64,000 nt of DNA from the NCBI RefSeq assembly GCF_012027725.1, contig NZ_SJOU01000005.1, positions 118,497-182,496 on the forward strand. Direction: 5' to 3'. Positions 31,931-40,801 of the stretch are shown piece by piece. Source of the DNA: Olsenella sp. SW781. Its GTDB lineage: Bacteria; Actinomycetota; Coriobacteriia; Coriobacteriales; Atopobiaceae. Within the stretch, counting starts at the first letter, position 1; each line of letters begins with the position of its first letter. The translations under genes were made by a program, and so were the position numbers. The notes beneath the pieces are model-generated. The model made no database searches and was not told the origin of the DNA. It saw only the letters and a program-made list of their open reading frames with translations.

Positions 31931-34438
31931 CAGGTAGCGGCCGGTGACGCTGTCGGGGCAGGCGGCAACCTCCTCGGGCGTGCCGGCGCAGACGATGCGA
32001 CCGCCCTCCTCGCCGCCGCCGGGACCCATGTCGATCACGTAGTCCGCGTTGCGGATCACGTCGAGGTCGTGCTCGATCACGATGACGGTGGCGCCCGCCT
32101 CCACGAGCCGCTGGAACACCGCAAGCAGCGTCTGCACGTCGAGCGGGTGGAGACCGATCGTGGGCTCGTCAAAGACGAAGACGGCGTCATCCTGCGCGCG
32201 GCCCATCTCGCTCGCGAGCTTGAGGCGCTGCGCCTCGCCGCCGGAGAGCGCCGGCGTGGCCTCGCCGAGCGTGAGGTACCCCAGGCCCAGGTCGTGAAGC
32301 ACCTGCAGTCGCGTGGCAACGCGCCGCAGATCAGGACAAGCATCGAGCGCCTCGTCCACGGAGAGCGCCATCAGCTGCGGCAGCGTGAGGCCCGTACCCG
32401 CAGGCTCGCCCTTTCGCGGACGGTGCACGGCGTCTGCCGCCGCGGCATAGCGCGACCCGCGGCAGTCCGGGCAGGGAATGTCCACGTCCGGCAGGAACTG
32501 CACGTCGAGCGAGACCTCGCCCGTGCCGTCACAGGTGGGGCAGCGCAGGCGCCCGGTGTTGTACGAGAAGTCCCCCGCCTTGTAGCCGGCGGCGCGGGCC
32601 TCGTCGGTGCGGGCGTAGGCACGCCGCAGCTCGTCGTGGACGCCCGCATAGGTGGCCACGGTGGATCGCACGTTGATGCCGATCGGCGTGGCGTCGATGA
32701 GGTTCGCGCGCCGCACGCCCTCGGCGTCCACCCAGCGCACGTGCGCGGGCGGCCGCTCCCCCGCCGCCGCGGCGGAAAGCGCGGGCACCAGCGTCTCCAG
32801 CACGAGCGTCGTCTTGCCCGAGCCCGAGACTCCCGTCACCACCACGAGCCGCCCGCGCGGCACCTCCACGTAGAGCGGGCGCACGGTATGCAGCGCCGAC
32901 GTCTCCATCGAGATGGTGCCGAGGTCGAACATCTCCCCCGCGTCCGCGCGCGGCCGCGAGAGCACGTCCTTCTCGCCCGTGAGGAAGCCGCCGACGCGCG
33001 AGGCCGGGTCCGCCGCCACCTCGGCCACGGTCCCCTGGCAGATCACGCGCCCGCCGTCCGCGCCCGCGCCGGGGCCCAGCTCGATGAGGTGATCCGCCTC
33101 GGCGAGGATGCGCGCGTCGTGGTCGACCATCACGACGGAGTTGCCGTCCACCAGAAGGTCGCGCATGACGCCGAGAAGCCCGTCCACGTTGGCGGGGTGC
33201 AGTCCGATGGACGGCTCGTCGAGCACGTAGAGCACGCCCGTCGTGCGGTTGCGCACGGCACGGGCCAGCTGCACGCGCTGGCGCTCGCCCGTTGAGAGCG
33301 TTGCCGCCGCGCGGTCGAGCGAGAGGTAGCCGAGCCCCAGGTCCAGCAGGCGCCGCGCCGTGTGCCGGAAGGACTCGCAGATGCTCTCCGCCATGGGCCG
33401 CACGTCGTCCGGCAGCCCGGCGGGCACCGCGGCGACCCAGGCCACCAGCTCGCCGAGCGTCATGGCCGTGGCGTCGACGAGGCTGATCCCCGCCACGCGC
33501 GGGGCGCGCGCCGCCTCCGAGAGGCGCGTGCCGCCGCAGTCGGGGCAGGGCCCCTCCGTGAGGAAGCGGCTCACGCGCTTGAGGCCCTTCTCGTCCTTGA
33601 CCTTGGCGAGCGCGTTCTCCACGGTGTAGACCGCGTTGAAGTAGGTGAAGTCCAGCTCGGCGAAGTCGTCGCCCTTCTTGGGGCGATAGAGGATGTGCTT
33701 CTTGACGGCGGGACCGTGGAAGACGATGTCTCGCTCCTCGGGCGTGAGCTCGCTAAACGGCACGTTGGTGCGTACGCCCATGGCGCCGCAGACCTGCTTC
33801 ATGAGGTCCCACATGAGGCTGCCCCAGGGCAGCACGGCGCCGTCGTCGATGGAGATGGACTCGTCCGGCACGAGCGAGGCCTCGTTCACCGTGCGCACGA
33901 TGCCCGTGCCGCCGCAGGCGGGGCATGCGCCGGTGCTGTTGAAGGCCAGGTCCTCGGCTCCGGGGCCGAAGAACTTCTCGCCACAGGCGGGGCAGGCGAT
34001 GGGCTGGTCCGTCGCCACCGCCGTCGAGGGCGGGACGTAGGAGTCGCAGTGCGGGCAGCGATGGCTCGCCACGCGCGAGAAGAGCAGGCGCAGGCTGTTG
34101 AGCAGCTCGGACATGGTGCCGAAGGTGCTGCGCACGCCCGGCACCGCCGGCCGCTGATGGAGCGCCAGCGCCGCCGGCACGTACCGGACGTCGTCGACGG
34201 CGGCGTGCCCCGCCTGTGTCATGCGGCGGCGCGTGTACGTGGAGAGCGACTCCAGGTAGCGTCGGCTGCCCTCGGCGTAGAGCACGCCCAACGCGAGCGA
34301 GCTCTTGCCGGAGCCGGAGACCCCGGCCACGCCCACGAGCTCGTTCAGCGGGATGTCGACGTCCACGCCCTTGAGGTTGTGCACGCGGGCGCCGCGAACC
34401 TCGATGTGGTCGGGCGCCGCGCCGCCGCGGGCGGGCAT
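31928..34438 (-). CDS. UvrA-like ABC protein (short type)
   Basis: An 836-residue UvrA homologue with two ABC modules: VAGVSGSGKSSLA and TLSTGERQRVQLA in the first, VTGVSGSGKTTLV and ALSGGEAQRLKLA in the second. Zinc-finger cysteines include CPHC/CPAC and CPTCDGTGEV...CPDC. It is about 100 residues shorter than housekeeping UvrA, so the UvrB-binding and insertion regions are probably reduced. Such paralogues (class II/III) are often linked to resistance to DNA-binding compounds. The start lies 1 bp after the stop of the deformylase-like gene, so the two form an operon. Confidence 0.85.
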   Translation of the reverse strand: MPARGGAAPDHIEVRGARVHNLKGVDVDIPLNELVGVAGVSGSGKSSLALGVLYAEGSRRYLESLSTYTRRRMTQAGHAAVDDVRYVPAALALHQRPAVPGVRSTFGTMSELLNSLRLLFSRVASHRCPHCDSYVPPSTAVATDQPIACPACGEKFFGPGAEDLAFNSTGACPACGGTGIVRTVNEASLVPDESISIDDGAVLPWGSLMWDLMKQVCGAMGVRTNVPFSELTPEERDIVFHGPAVKKHILYRPKKGDDFAELDFTYFNAVYTVENALAKVKDEKGLKRVSRFLTEGPCPDCGGTRLSEAARAPRVAGISLVDATAMTLGELVAWVAAVPAGLPDDVRPMAESICESFRHTARRLLDLGLGYLSLDRAAATLSTGERQRVQLARAVRNRTTGVLYVLDEPSIGLHPANVDGLLGVMRDLLVDGNSVVMVDHDARILAEADHLIELGPGAGADGGRVICQGTVAEVAADPASRVGGFLTGEKDVLSRPRADAGEMFDLGTISMETSALHTVRPLYVEVPRGRLVVVTGVSGSGKTTLVLETLVPALSAAAAGERPPAHVRWVDAEGVRRANLIDATPIGINVRSTVATYAGVHDELRRAYARTDEARAAGYKAGDFSYNTGRLRCPTCDGTGEVSLDVQFLPDVDIPCPDCRGSRYAAAADAVHRPRKGEPAGTGLTLPQLMALSVDEALDACPDLRRVATRLQVLHDLGLGYLTLGEATPALSGGEAQRLKLASEMGRAQDDAVFVFDEPTIGLHPLDVQTLLAVFQRLVEAGATVIVIEHDLDVIRNADYVIDMGPGGGEEGGRIVCAGTPEEVAACPDSVTGRYL

Positions 34439-34439
34439 G

Positions 34440-34859
34440 CTAGACCAGCTTGCCCTTGCAGTGGTCGACCATGTGCTGGATCATCTGCGCGGTCCAGCCC
34501 ATGTAGTCGCGACGACGGGGCTTGAGCTGGCCGTCCACGAGCTCGTCGAAGGACACCTTGATCTTGGCGAAGCGCGTCACGCGCACGGGCTCCTCGTGGG
34601 AGAGGCAGGCCTCCTCGACCTTGGCGCCGCCGAGGCCCATGAGGACCCTGGGGTTGTACATGACGTGGGCGTTGCCGTCGTCGTCCTGGTAGGCGATGAC
34701 GGCCTTGGTCACGCCGATCTGGTTGGCGGCGAGGCAGACGGCGTCATCGATGGACGCGAGGGTGTCAACGAGGTCCTGCGCCACGACGGCATCCTCGGCG
34801 GTGGCGGGCTCGCACGGCACGGAGAGGACGGCCTCGTCCTTCACCAGCTCCTTGATCAT
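34440..34859 (-). CDS. Peptide-deformylase-like protein lacking the catalytic Glu
   Basis: A 139-residue protein with the deformylase fold. The three motifs are altered: CLAANQIG for GxGLAAxQ, EEACLS (metal ligand Cys85) for EGCLS, and His129-Met-Val-Asp-His133 for HExDH. The three metal ligands are kept, but the Glu acting as general base is Met130. It is therefore unlikely to be a normal deformylase. It could be inactive or have another role. The start at 34859 has AAAGGG upstream. It sits 1 bp before the UvrA-like gene. Confidence 0.8.
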   Translation of the reverse strand: MIKELVKDEAVLSVPCEPATAEDAVVAQDLVDTLASIDDAVCLAANQIGVTKAVIAYQDDDGNAHVMYNPRVLMGLGGAKVEEACLSHEEPVRVTRFAKIKVSFDELVDGQLKPRRRDYMGWTAQMIQHMVDHCKGKLV

Positions 34860-34990
34860 GGGAATCCCTTTCGATTGGGGTATGCTGCACTGGCAATTAT
34901 AGCGACCGCACAGCACGACTCCGGACTGAGCCCTTGGGCGCAGACTCATCCACCTTCTGACGCATGCGTTTCCACGGAAGCCGGCGGCAA

Positions 34991-35219
34991 GGTGCGCAGT
35001 CACCGGGATAGTGCGAAGCTCGGGGGCGTGTGCTGTGCAGTCACCGGGATAGTGCGAAGCGTTTTTGGGCCCACCTCAAGTACCCCCTCAACAAAAGCTC
35101 AGTTGAATGTATCTAGTATTTAATTACAATGAGCGAATCTGAGGAAATTGCTTCACACTATCCCGATGACTGCATTACGCACGCCCCCGAGCTTCGCACT
35201 ATCCCGGTGATTGCACACC
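34991..35219. mobile_element. 229-bp MITE-like inverted-repeat element
   Basis: Imperfect 70-base arms (34991-35060 and 35150-35219) each contain two copies of a 23-base repeat starting CAGTCACCGGGATAGTGCG, making four copies in total. The 89-base centre is AT-rich, unlike its surroundings. No transposase is encoded. It lies in the 407-bp divergent gap between the deformylase-like gene and trmL. Confidence 0.75.
35103..35130 (+). promoter_or_regulatory. Near-consensus sigma-70 promoter inside the MITE-like element
   Basis: TTGAAT and TACAAT with a 16-base spacer point towards trmL. Transcription would start about 130 bp before the gene and run through the right arm of the element. Confidence 0.5.
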
Positions 35220-35266
35220 GATTTCAGGGACGGCGGACGCCCCGACCAACCGAGAGGGAGACAGGC

Positions 35267-35851
35267 TTGTTCAACGTCGTGCTCGTAGCTCCGGAGATCC
35301 CGGCGAACACCGGAAACATCGGCCGCACCTGCGTGGTCACGGGCTCGCGGCTGCACCTCGTGGGCCCGCTCGGCTTCTCGCTGGACGAGCGGGCGCTGCA
35401 TCGCGCGGGCCTCGGCTACTGGGAGAGCCTCAATGTCACGGTGTATGCAAGCTGGGATGAGTTTGTCGAGAGGAACGGGCTCTCCGCAGACGACTCGCGC
35501 CTGCACCTCCTCACCAAGAAGGCGCGCCGCACCTATGCCGAGGCGCGCTACGCCGACGGGGACTTCCTCGTCTTTGGCTGCGAGAGCGTGGGGCTGCCCG
35601 AGGCCCTTCTCGCGGCGCACGCGAGTCGCTGCGAGCGCATCCCCATGCTGCCGGACGCCGCATCGCTCGACAACGCGGAGAGCTGGCACGCGCCGGGCGA
35701 GAAGGACGGGCACCCTGCGCTGCTCGCCCGGGACGTCTGCGGCAACTTCGTGAACCCCGAGGACTACCGCATCAGCGCGCTCAACCTCTCGAACGCCGCG
35801 GCGATCGTGCTCTACGAGGCGCTGCGCCAGACGGGCTTCCCGGGGATGTAG
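35267..35851 (+). CDS. trmL: tRNA (cytidine/uridine-34-2'-O)-methyltransferase TrmL
   Basis: A 194-residue SPOUT methyltransferase modifying the wobble base of tRNA-Leu. The three motifs are NTGNIGRTCV, VFGCESVGLPE and LNLSNAAAIVLYEALRQ, forming the trefoil-knot SAM site. The start is probably TTG at 35267 (AGGGAG upstream). The frame runs on upstream into the MITE-like element, and that extension is not expected to be translated. Confidence 0.88.
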   Translation: MFNVVLVAPEIPANTGNIGRTCVVTGSRLHLVGPLGFSLDERALHRAGLGYWESLNVTVYASWDEFVERNGLSADDSRLHLLTKKARRTYAEARYADGDFLVFGCESVGLPEALLAAHASRCERIPMLPDAASLDNAESWHAPGEKDGHPALLARDVCGNFVNPEDYRISALNLSNAAAIVLYEALRQTGFPGM

Positions 35852-35918
35852 CCGGCCGCACGCCCGCCGACGCCCCCACCGCCCCTCGTGCCGACCGCGG
35901 ACGTTGGGCGAGAAGAAC

Positions 35919-35962
35919 GGGCCGCCTGGAGCGACACGCAAGGCGTCGCGGCCAGGCGGCCC
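35919..35962. terminator. Bidirectional hairpin between trmL and the MerR gene
   Basis: GGGCCGCCTGG (35919-35929) pairs with 35952-35962, and an inner GCGAC/GTCGC stem (35931-35935 with 35945-35949) continues it. It is preceded by GGCGAGAAGAAC, one of the over-represented words. Confidence 0.65.
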
Positions 35963-36010
35963 GCTGGCTTCTGGGGGTCGCCGCGTTCCCGCCGAGCGCG
36001 GCCGCAAGCG

Positions 36011-36769
36011 TCAGGCGATCAGCTCGTCCTGCTCGGCCGCGCGGTCCTCCGGAAGGGAGAGGGCCTCGGCCCCCGCAGAGGCGAGATACTCGTCGACGGA
36101 GCGGCGCAGCTCGTCGAGCGACTCGCGGTCGGGGACCGTCGTCGAGTCGTCAAGCGGGATGAACTCGCTCGGGCGATGCTGTCCCAACCGGTCGCAGAGG
36201 CGCACGTAGCGAAGGGCGATCTCATGCGCCCACGGGTCGTCCGGCGAGACGCCCGCCGCCATGAGACCGAGCGCCGTCACGATGACGTCCTGCCACTGCG
36301 CGAGCTCGTCCCGACCGTCGGCGGGCTGGCGGGAGTCCTGCTCGTGCATCGAGTGCCTGAGCGTGGACGGGTTGGACCCAGCCTCGTCGATGAGCCCGGC
36401 GATGCCCGCCCAGTCGGGGCTCTCGCCGTCGCTGACCTGCGCCCTGAGGGCGCGGAGGGCGGACATGCGGTGCATGAGCCGCACGAGGTCGCGCCCGAGC
36501 AGCTCGACCTGCCGGTCGATGAGCTCCGAGAGCTCGACGCCGTCGAGCTTGTGCGCGAGCACCTTCCTGATGTCGGAGAGCGAGTTTCCCAGGAACTTGA
36601 GGACGAGGATCCTCTGCAGCTCGCGCTCGTCCTCCTCCGAGTAGAGGCGACGGTTCTGCGGCCCCTTGGCGGAAGGGGCGAGCAGCTTCTGCTGATCATA
36701 GAACTGCACGGTGCGCACCGTCACCCCGGCGCGCCGCGCGAACTCTCCAACGGTCCAATACTCTGACAT
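36011..36769 (-). CDS. MerR family transcriptional regulator
   Basis: A 252-residue regulator. The N-terminal MerR winged helix reads YWTVGEFARRAGVTVRTVQFYDQQ, followed by LYSEEDERELQRILVLKFLGNSLSDI and a dimerisation coiled coil. The C-terminal 150 residues resemble the TipAS/TIPRL-like all-helical part of TipA-type regulators but are not clearly assignable. The start at 36769 is chosen from the conserved N-terminus. No obvious target gene adjoins it except the surface protein 105 bp upstream, in the same direction. Confidence 0.82.
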   Translation of the reverse strand: MSEYWTVGEFARRAGVTVRTVQFYDQQKLLAPSAKGPQNRRLYSEEDERELQRILVLKFLGNSLSDIRKVLAHKLDGVELSELIDRQVELLGRDLVRLMHRMSALRALRAQVSDGESPDWAGIAGLIDEAGSNPSTLRHSMHEQDSRQPADGRDELAQWQDVIVTALGLMAAGVSPDDPWAHEIALRYVRLCDRLGQHRPSEFIPLDDSTTVPDRESLDELRRSVDEYLASAGAEALSLPEDRAAEQDELIA

Positions 36770-36873
36770 CTCTGCCCCCTCGCGTGGTTCGTGACTATAC
36801 GTAACGGTTACCCAGTCTGTTATCACTCAGACCACACTTTTCCAAAAATGATGTTTTTGCCACAAACCTAGTC

Positions 36874-38949
36874 TCAATTTTTCTTCGAGCTTGTATGCCA
36901 CATCAGCCATGACCCGCAAACAGCAGCGGCACCCACAAAAAGCGCGAGAGGCGCGAGATGGGCCGCGGTCGAGGCGTCGCCCGTATCCGGGACGGCAGGC
37001 CGCGCGAGGCGCCCGGCGGCCTCCTTCGTCCCCGGGGTCGTCGTCTTGCCGCCCCCGCCCGCGGGCGGCTCCGGGGGAACGACGTCCTTCTCGCGCGTGA
37101 GGTAGACGTAGTAGTGCGTCACGTCAGGGGCATCCGGCGGGAGCGTGTCCCCGTCGGCGCCATCGTCCTTCTCGACAAGCCGGTACCCGGCAGAGGCGTA
37201 GTCCCAGAGCTCGTTATCGAACGACCCCCCGGGGACCGCGTCGTGGTTCTGGACGTGCTCGGTCAGCTCCGTGCCGTCCGTGGGGACGTGCCCGGACCCC
37301 TTGCCCGACCCGGTGACGTCGATGTAGTGGATGACCACCCGCACCGCGCGCGAGCGCTGCTCGGAGACCGTGTAGCTGGGAAGCTCCCCGAGCTCGTGGG
37401 TCACGGCCTCGCCCTCCCCGGAGGTCGTGAACGGAAGCGGCTGGACCGTGAAGGCGAGGTCGTCGGCGCGGTCGTACCCACGCGGGGCGATGTCCTCGCG
37501 CAGAACGTAGTCTCCCGGCGTGAGGTAGAGCGACTCACCGACGGCGTATGCGCCCGTCGCGGGGTCGTAGGCGTCTCCCTTGGCGATGGCGACGAGGTCG
37601 TCATACGTCTTGCCATCCGCCCCCACAAGGCCGGACACGCGGCCCTCGCCGTCGCTCATGAGGCCGGAGCGGACGAGCACCTCCTTGCCGTCGCTGACGG
37701 CATACAGGCTGAACGACGCCCCGCCGACGCCCGACCCGCTCTCCGCGTCGACCTTGCGCACCGTGACGGGCACGGGAAGCGGGCGATAGAGCAGGTAGTA
37801 GTCCTTGTCGTACTTCCAGTTGCCGTCGACGATGGCGGGGTCGAGGGTCGCGTTGTCGAGGTCGCCCGCGCCGGTCGGCTGGTCGATGTCGTCGTCCACG
37901 TAGACGTATCCGGGGATCTCGGTGGCAGTGAGCTGCGCGTAGGTGGGCTTGACGTCGCCCTTGGGAACGGCGCCCTTGGGATCCCAGTAGCGCGAGCGTG
38001 CGGTGCCGCCCTCGGGGTTGAGCATGGGCTCGGTGTCGATGGCGCCGCTGTCGTCATAGAAGTCGCTCGTGGTGAGCGTGGGCGCGAGGTCGGTCAGGTC
38101 CAGGCGCGTGAAGGGGCCGACCGAGAAGACCGGCTCGCCGTCGCTGCGCTTGGCGACGGCGCCCGACGGCTGGCCCGTCAGGCCGCGATAGGCCGCCTCG
38201 TCCACGAAGTGGAACGTCGCCGTGGGGAAGAGGTACGTGCGGTGCATGTAGATCCTCACGCCGACCCGCCCGTACCCGTACTTGAAGGAGCGGCGCACGC
38301 CGTGGAGGTCAAGGGTGTAGATGTTCGAGATCTTGGCGTCCTCCGGGAACTCCGTCGTCGTCTCGAAGTACTGGGTGGTGGGAATCGTCTTGAAGGAGAA
38401 GTAGTTGAGCTTGGGGTCCATCTCCTGGCCGTTGTGCAGGACCCGCGTGCGCGGGGCCGCCCGCACCACGTGGTTATCCGGGTCGCCGGACACCCTCCCC
38501 TGGAGATAGGCAGAATACGCCCAGGTGCCCAGGCACACAGTGCTCTCGTGGTCCTCCGAGGCGGGGAAGACGTAGTAGGTGGTGATGCTGCGGATGCGCC
38601 CCTCGTGCTCCTGGACGAAGTCGTGGGGAATCACGCTGCCGGGCGTGGTCACGGTGCCGCCCTCGAAGTTGGTCGGCAGGAGGATCCGCTCGCCGTCGGT
38701 GAGCTCGACCTCGAGCTTGCGGATGACCCTATCGGAGAGCAGGGGCCCCTGCTTGCTCATCGTGGCGATGTCCTCGTCGGAGATCTTGTCCGGGAAGGGG
38801 TTCTCTACCGTCTGGCTCGCGTCGAGAAGATAGGGGTTGTCCAGCGAGTCCCCGGGATAGGACTCCGCCCGGGCCACGCCCGCGGGGAGCGCGACGCCGA
38901 TGACGAGGGCGAGAAGTACTGTCAGCAACAGCGGTTTGGCATGTCTCAT
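36874..38949 (-). CDS. Sortase-anchored surface protein with Cna_B and MucBP-like domains
   Basis: A 691-residue cell-wall protein. A signal peptide (MRHAKPLLLTVLLALVIGVALPAGVARA) is present in two recognisable parts, a basic start and an ARA cleavage site. After about 380 residues of unknown fold comes a prealbumin/Cna_B-like domain (VTVRKVDAESGSGVGGASFSLYA...REDIAPRGYD). A MucBP-like repeat (VVIHYIDVTGSG) follows. The C-terminus has VPDTGDAST, a hydrophobic helix and SSKKN. Cna_B domains can form isopeptide bonds. It probably mediates adhesion. Confidence 0.8.
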   Translation of the reverse strand: MRHAKPLLLTVLLALVIGVALPAGVARAESYPGDSLDNPYLLDASQTVENPFPDKISDEDIATMSKQGPLLSDRVIRKLEVELTDGERILLPTNFEGGTVTTPGSVIPHDFVQEHEGRIRSITTYYVFPASEDHESTVCLGTWAYSAYLQGRVSGDPDNHVVRAAPRTRVLHNGQEMDPKLNYFSFKTIPTTQYFETTTEFPEDAKISNIYTLDLHGVRRSFKYGYGRVGVRIYMHRTYLFPTATFHFVDEAAYRGLTGQPSGAVAKRSDGEPVFSVGPFTRLDLTDLAPTLTTSDFYDDSGAIDTEPMLNPEGGTARSRYWDPKGAVPKGDVKPTYAQLTATEIPGYVYVDDDIDQPTGAGDLDNATLDPAIVDGNWKYDKDYYLLYRPLPVPVTVRKVDAESGSGVGGASFSLYAVSDGKEVLVRSGLMSDGEGRVSGLVGADGKTYDDLVAIAKGDAYDPATGAYAVGESLYLTPGDYVLREDIAPRGYDRADDLAFTVQPLPFTTSGEGEAVTHELGELPSYTVSEQRSRAVRVVIHYIDVTGSGKGSGHVPTDGTELTEHVQNHDAVPGGSFDNELWDYASAGYRLVEKDDGADGDTLPPDAPDVTHYYVYLTREKDVVPPEPPAGGGGKTTTPGTKEAAGRLARPAVPDTGDASTAAHLAPLALFVGAAAVCGSWLMWHTSSKKN

Positions 38950-39147
38950 GTTCGGTCTCGTTTCTCGTGTCTGCCGATTGACGCGTTATGGCTGTACTCG
39001 GCCAACGCTACGAAACGACGCAAGGTAGTTGTCAACGGGAATTCCCACCCCCGGCCTCGGAAATCTCGCTCGCCGACGGCACGCGGCGCCGAGCGGCCCG
39101 TCCCGGCACAATGGGGTCACGACGAGTCCGCGAGAAGGGATCCCCCG

Positions 39148-39519
39148 ATGCTCGACCACCTGATCATCCGCGTGTCCGACCCCGAGGTCATGGTCCCCTA
39201 CTACGAGCGCGTCATGGCGACGCTCGGCTACCGCAAGGGCGTCGAGTACCCCGGCGGCACGCAGTTCGTGAACGACGAGGACGGCGACTCCGTCTGGATC
39301 TCCCCCGCCAAGGAGGGCGTGACCCCGTCGCCGAGCCACTACGCCTGGCTCGCCAGGACCACCGACGACGTGCAGGCCTTCTACGAGGCCGCGCTCCAGG
39401 GCGGCACGGACAACGGCGCGCCCGGGCCGCGCGACTACGAGCCCGGCTACTACGCCTGCTTCGTGCTGGACCCCGAGGGCAACAACATCGAGGCCGTGCT
39501 CCACGACTACGAGGGGTAG
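39148..39519 (+). CDS. VOC (glyoxalase/bleomycin-resistance) family protein
   Basis: A 123-residue vicinal-oxygen-chelate protein. The N-terminal MLDHLIIRVSDPE and C-terminal CFVLDPEGNNIEAVLH motifs hold the metal-binding His and Glu. Substrates of this subgroup are generally unknown. AGAAGGGA precedes the ATG at 39148. A much longer open frame runs upstream antisense to the surface-protein gene and is a GC-content artefact. Confidence 0.85.
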   Translation: MLDHLIIRVSDPEVMVPYYERVMATLGYRKGVEYPGGTQFVNDEDGDSVWISPAKEGVTPSPSHYAWLARTTDDVQAFYEAALQGGTDNGAPGPRDYEPGYYACFVLDPEGNNIEAVLHDYEG

Positions 39520-39591
39520 CCTCGCTCAGGCACGCCAGGTCGCCGTGGCGTATGATGTATGGAATCGTTCACGCTTCTTTCGGGAGGTCCC

Positions 39592-39849
39592 ATGGACATC
39601 GCGTCCATCGTGCTCGGCGCGCTCTCGCTCGCGACGGCATTCACCCCGTTCATCTGGCTGCAGGTCATCGGCGGCTTCGTCGGCGTCGCCGGCATCGTGC
39701 TCGCGCGGCGCGCGAAGAAGGCCGACTACCGCAAGAGCCTCACCACGGCCATCGGCATGCTCTGCTCGATCACGGGAGCGCTCCTGTGCTTCCTCGCCCC
39801 GGTGCTCTCGCTTCTGAGCAACATCGCCCTCCACTTCATGACGAGCTAG
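39592..39849 (+). CDS. Small membrane protein of unknown function
   Basis: An 85-residue protein with three hydrophobic segments (about 2-17, 20-36 and 48-80) and a basic RRAKKADYRK loop. The start at 39592 has GGGAGG upstream; an in-frame ATG at 39559 lacks one. It lies 72 bp after the VOC gene in the same direction. No family is recognised. Confidence 0.65.
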   Translation: MDIASIVLGALSLATAFTPFIWLQVIGGFVGVAGIVLARRAKKADYRKSLTTAIGMLCSITGALLCFLAPVLSLLSNIALHFMTS

Positions 39850-39945
39850 CGGGAAGGGGGACGGGTTATTTCTCTCAGGGATTCTGGGACAGGCTAGCGG
39901 CCTGTCCCAGAATCCCTGAGAGAAATAACCCGTCCCCCTTCCCGC
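39849..39945. repeat. Palindromic repeat, GGGACGGGTTATTTCTCTCA family (T4)
   Basis: 46-base arms (39849-39894 and 39900-39945) and a 5-base loop. Each arm has GGGGGACGGG, TTATTTCTCTCA and a second GGGACAGGC near the centre. It fills the gap between convergent genes and touches both stop codons. Copies are at 42763-42857 and 44417-44502. Confidence 0.9.
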
Positions 39946-40785
39946 TTACGCAACCCAGTCGAAGAGCCGGGAGGCGAGGCCCGCCGCGCCAGAGCGCGCC
40001 ACAAGATAGAACGTCACGCGAGCCTCGTCGTCCTCGAGCGGCACGACCGCGCGGCCGGGAACGGCGTCGTTTTCCATGTACGGTGCGTCCGTCACGAAGG
40101 TGCAGTGCGGCGTGGTGCGCGCGAGCTGCGTGAACACCACGCGGTCATCCTGCTCGATAAAGGTCGCGTGCGGGAGCGCGCGCTCGACGAGCCCTCTCCA
40201 GAAGCCGATGCCCGTGAGAATGAGGAAGGTGCTGCCGTCCAGCTCCGCCAGCGGTACGGACGAACGCGAGGCAAGAGGGTGGTTTGGCGGAAGCGTGACC
40301 GAGAGGCTCTCGCGCATGAGCTCGCGGGAGCGCAGAAGCGGGCTCGCCGGTCGCTCGCAAACGATGCCAAGGTCAAAGGTTCCGTCGAGCACGCCGCGGA
40401 TAACCGCCGACCCCTCCGCGATCTCCGAGGTGAGCGTCTCGCGGGGAAACGCCTCGACCATGAGGCTCGTGAGGCGCCAGAGCGGCGCCGGGGCCACCGT
40501 ACCCACGCGAAGGGCGCGGGCGCGACGAGCCGCGGCATCTATCGCATCGCGCATGAGCCGCTCGTCGCGCAGAATTTGCCGGGCCCATTCCACCGCCGCG
40601 CGCCCCGCATCGTTGAGCGTCACGCCCCTGCCCGCACGCGAGAAGAGCGATGTGCCGAGGTCCGCCTCCAGCCGCTGGATGGAGCGGCTGAGCGCGGGCT
40701 GCGAGATGTGCAGCGCCCGCGCCGCCGCCGACATCGTCCCCTCCCGCGCAATGGCATCAAGCTGGCGCAGCTGCTCGAGCTCCAT
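39946..40785 (-). CDS. LysR family transcriptional regulator
   Basis: A 279-residue LysR regulator. The winged HTH is MELEQLRQLDAIAREG and then HISQPALSRSIQRLE; a periplasmic-binding-like effector domain follows. The start at 40785 is placed at the conserved beginning. It is divergent from two aldo-keto reductase genes, which are likely targets. A palindromic repeat (40802-40878) lies directly upstream, between it and the promoter region. Confidence 0.88.
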   Translation of the reverse strand: MELEQLRQLDAIAREGTMSAAARALHISQPALSRSIQRLEADLGTSLFSRAGRGVTLNDAGRAAVEWARQILRDERLMRDAIDAAARRARALRVGTVAPAPLWRLTSLMVEAFPRETLTSEIAEGSAVIRGVLDGTFDLGIVCERPASPLLRSRELMRESLSVTLPPNHPLASRSSVPLAELDGSTFLILTGIGFWRGLVERALPHATFIEQDDRVVFTQLARTTPHCTFVTDAPYMENDAVPGRAVVPLEDDEARVTFYLVARSGAAGLASRLFDWVA

Positions 40786-40801
40786 GGGCACCATCCTTCT
40801 T

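Noticed and set aside
35129..35266. Upstream start for trmL
   Set aside because: The extra 46 residues would be encoded inside the MITE-like element and do not match the TrmL family; TTG at 35267 fits the conserved beginning.
36958..39147. Apparent long 5' extension of the VOC protein frame
   Set aside because: The extension is antisense to the surface-protein gene; the conserved VOC start at 39148 has a proper ribosome-binding site.
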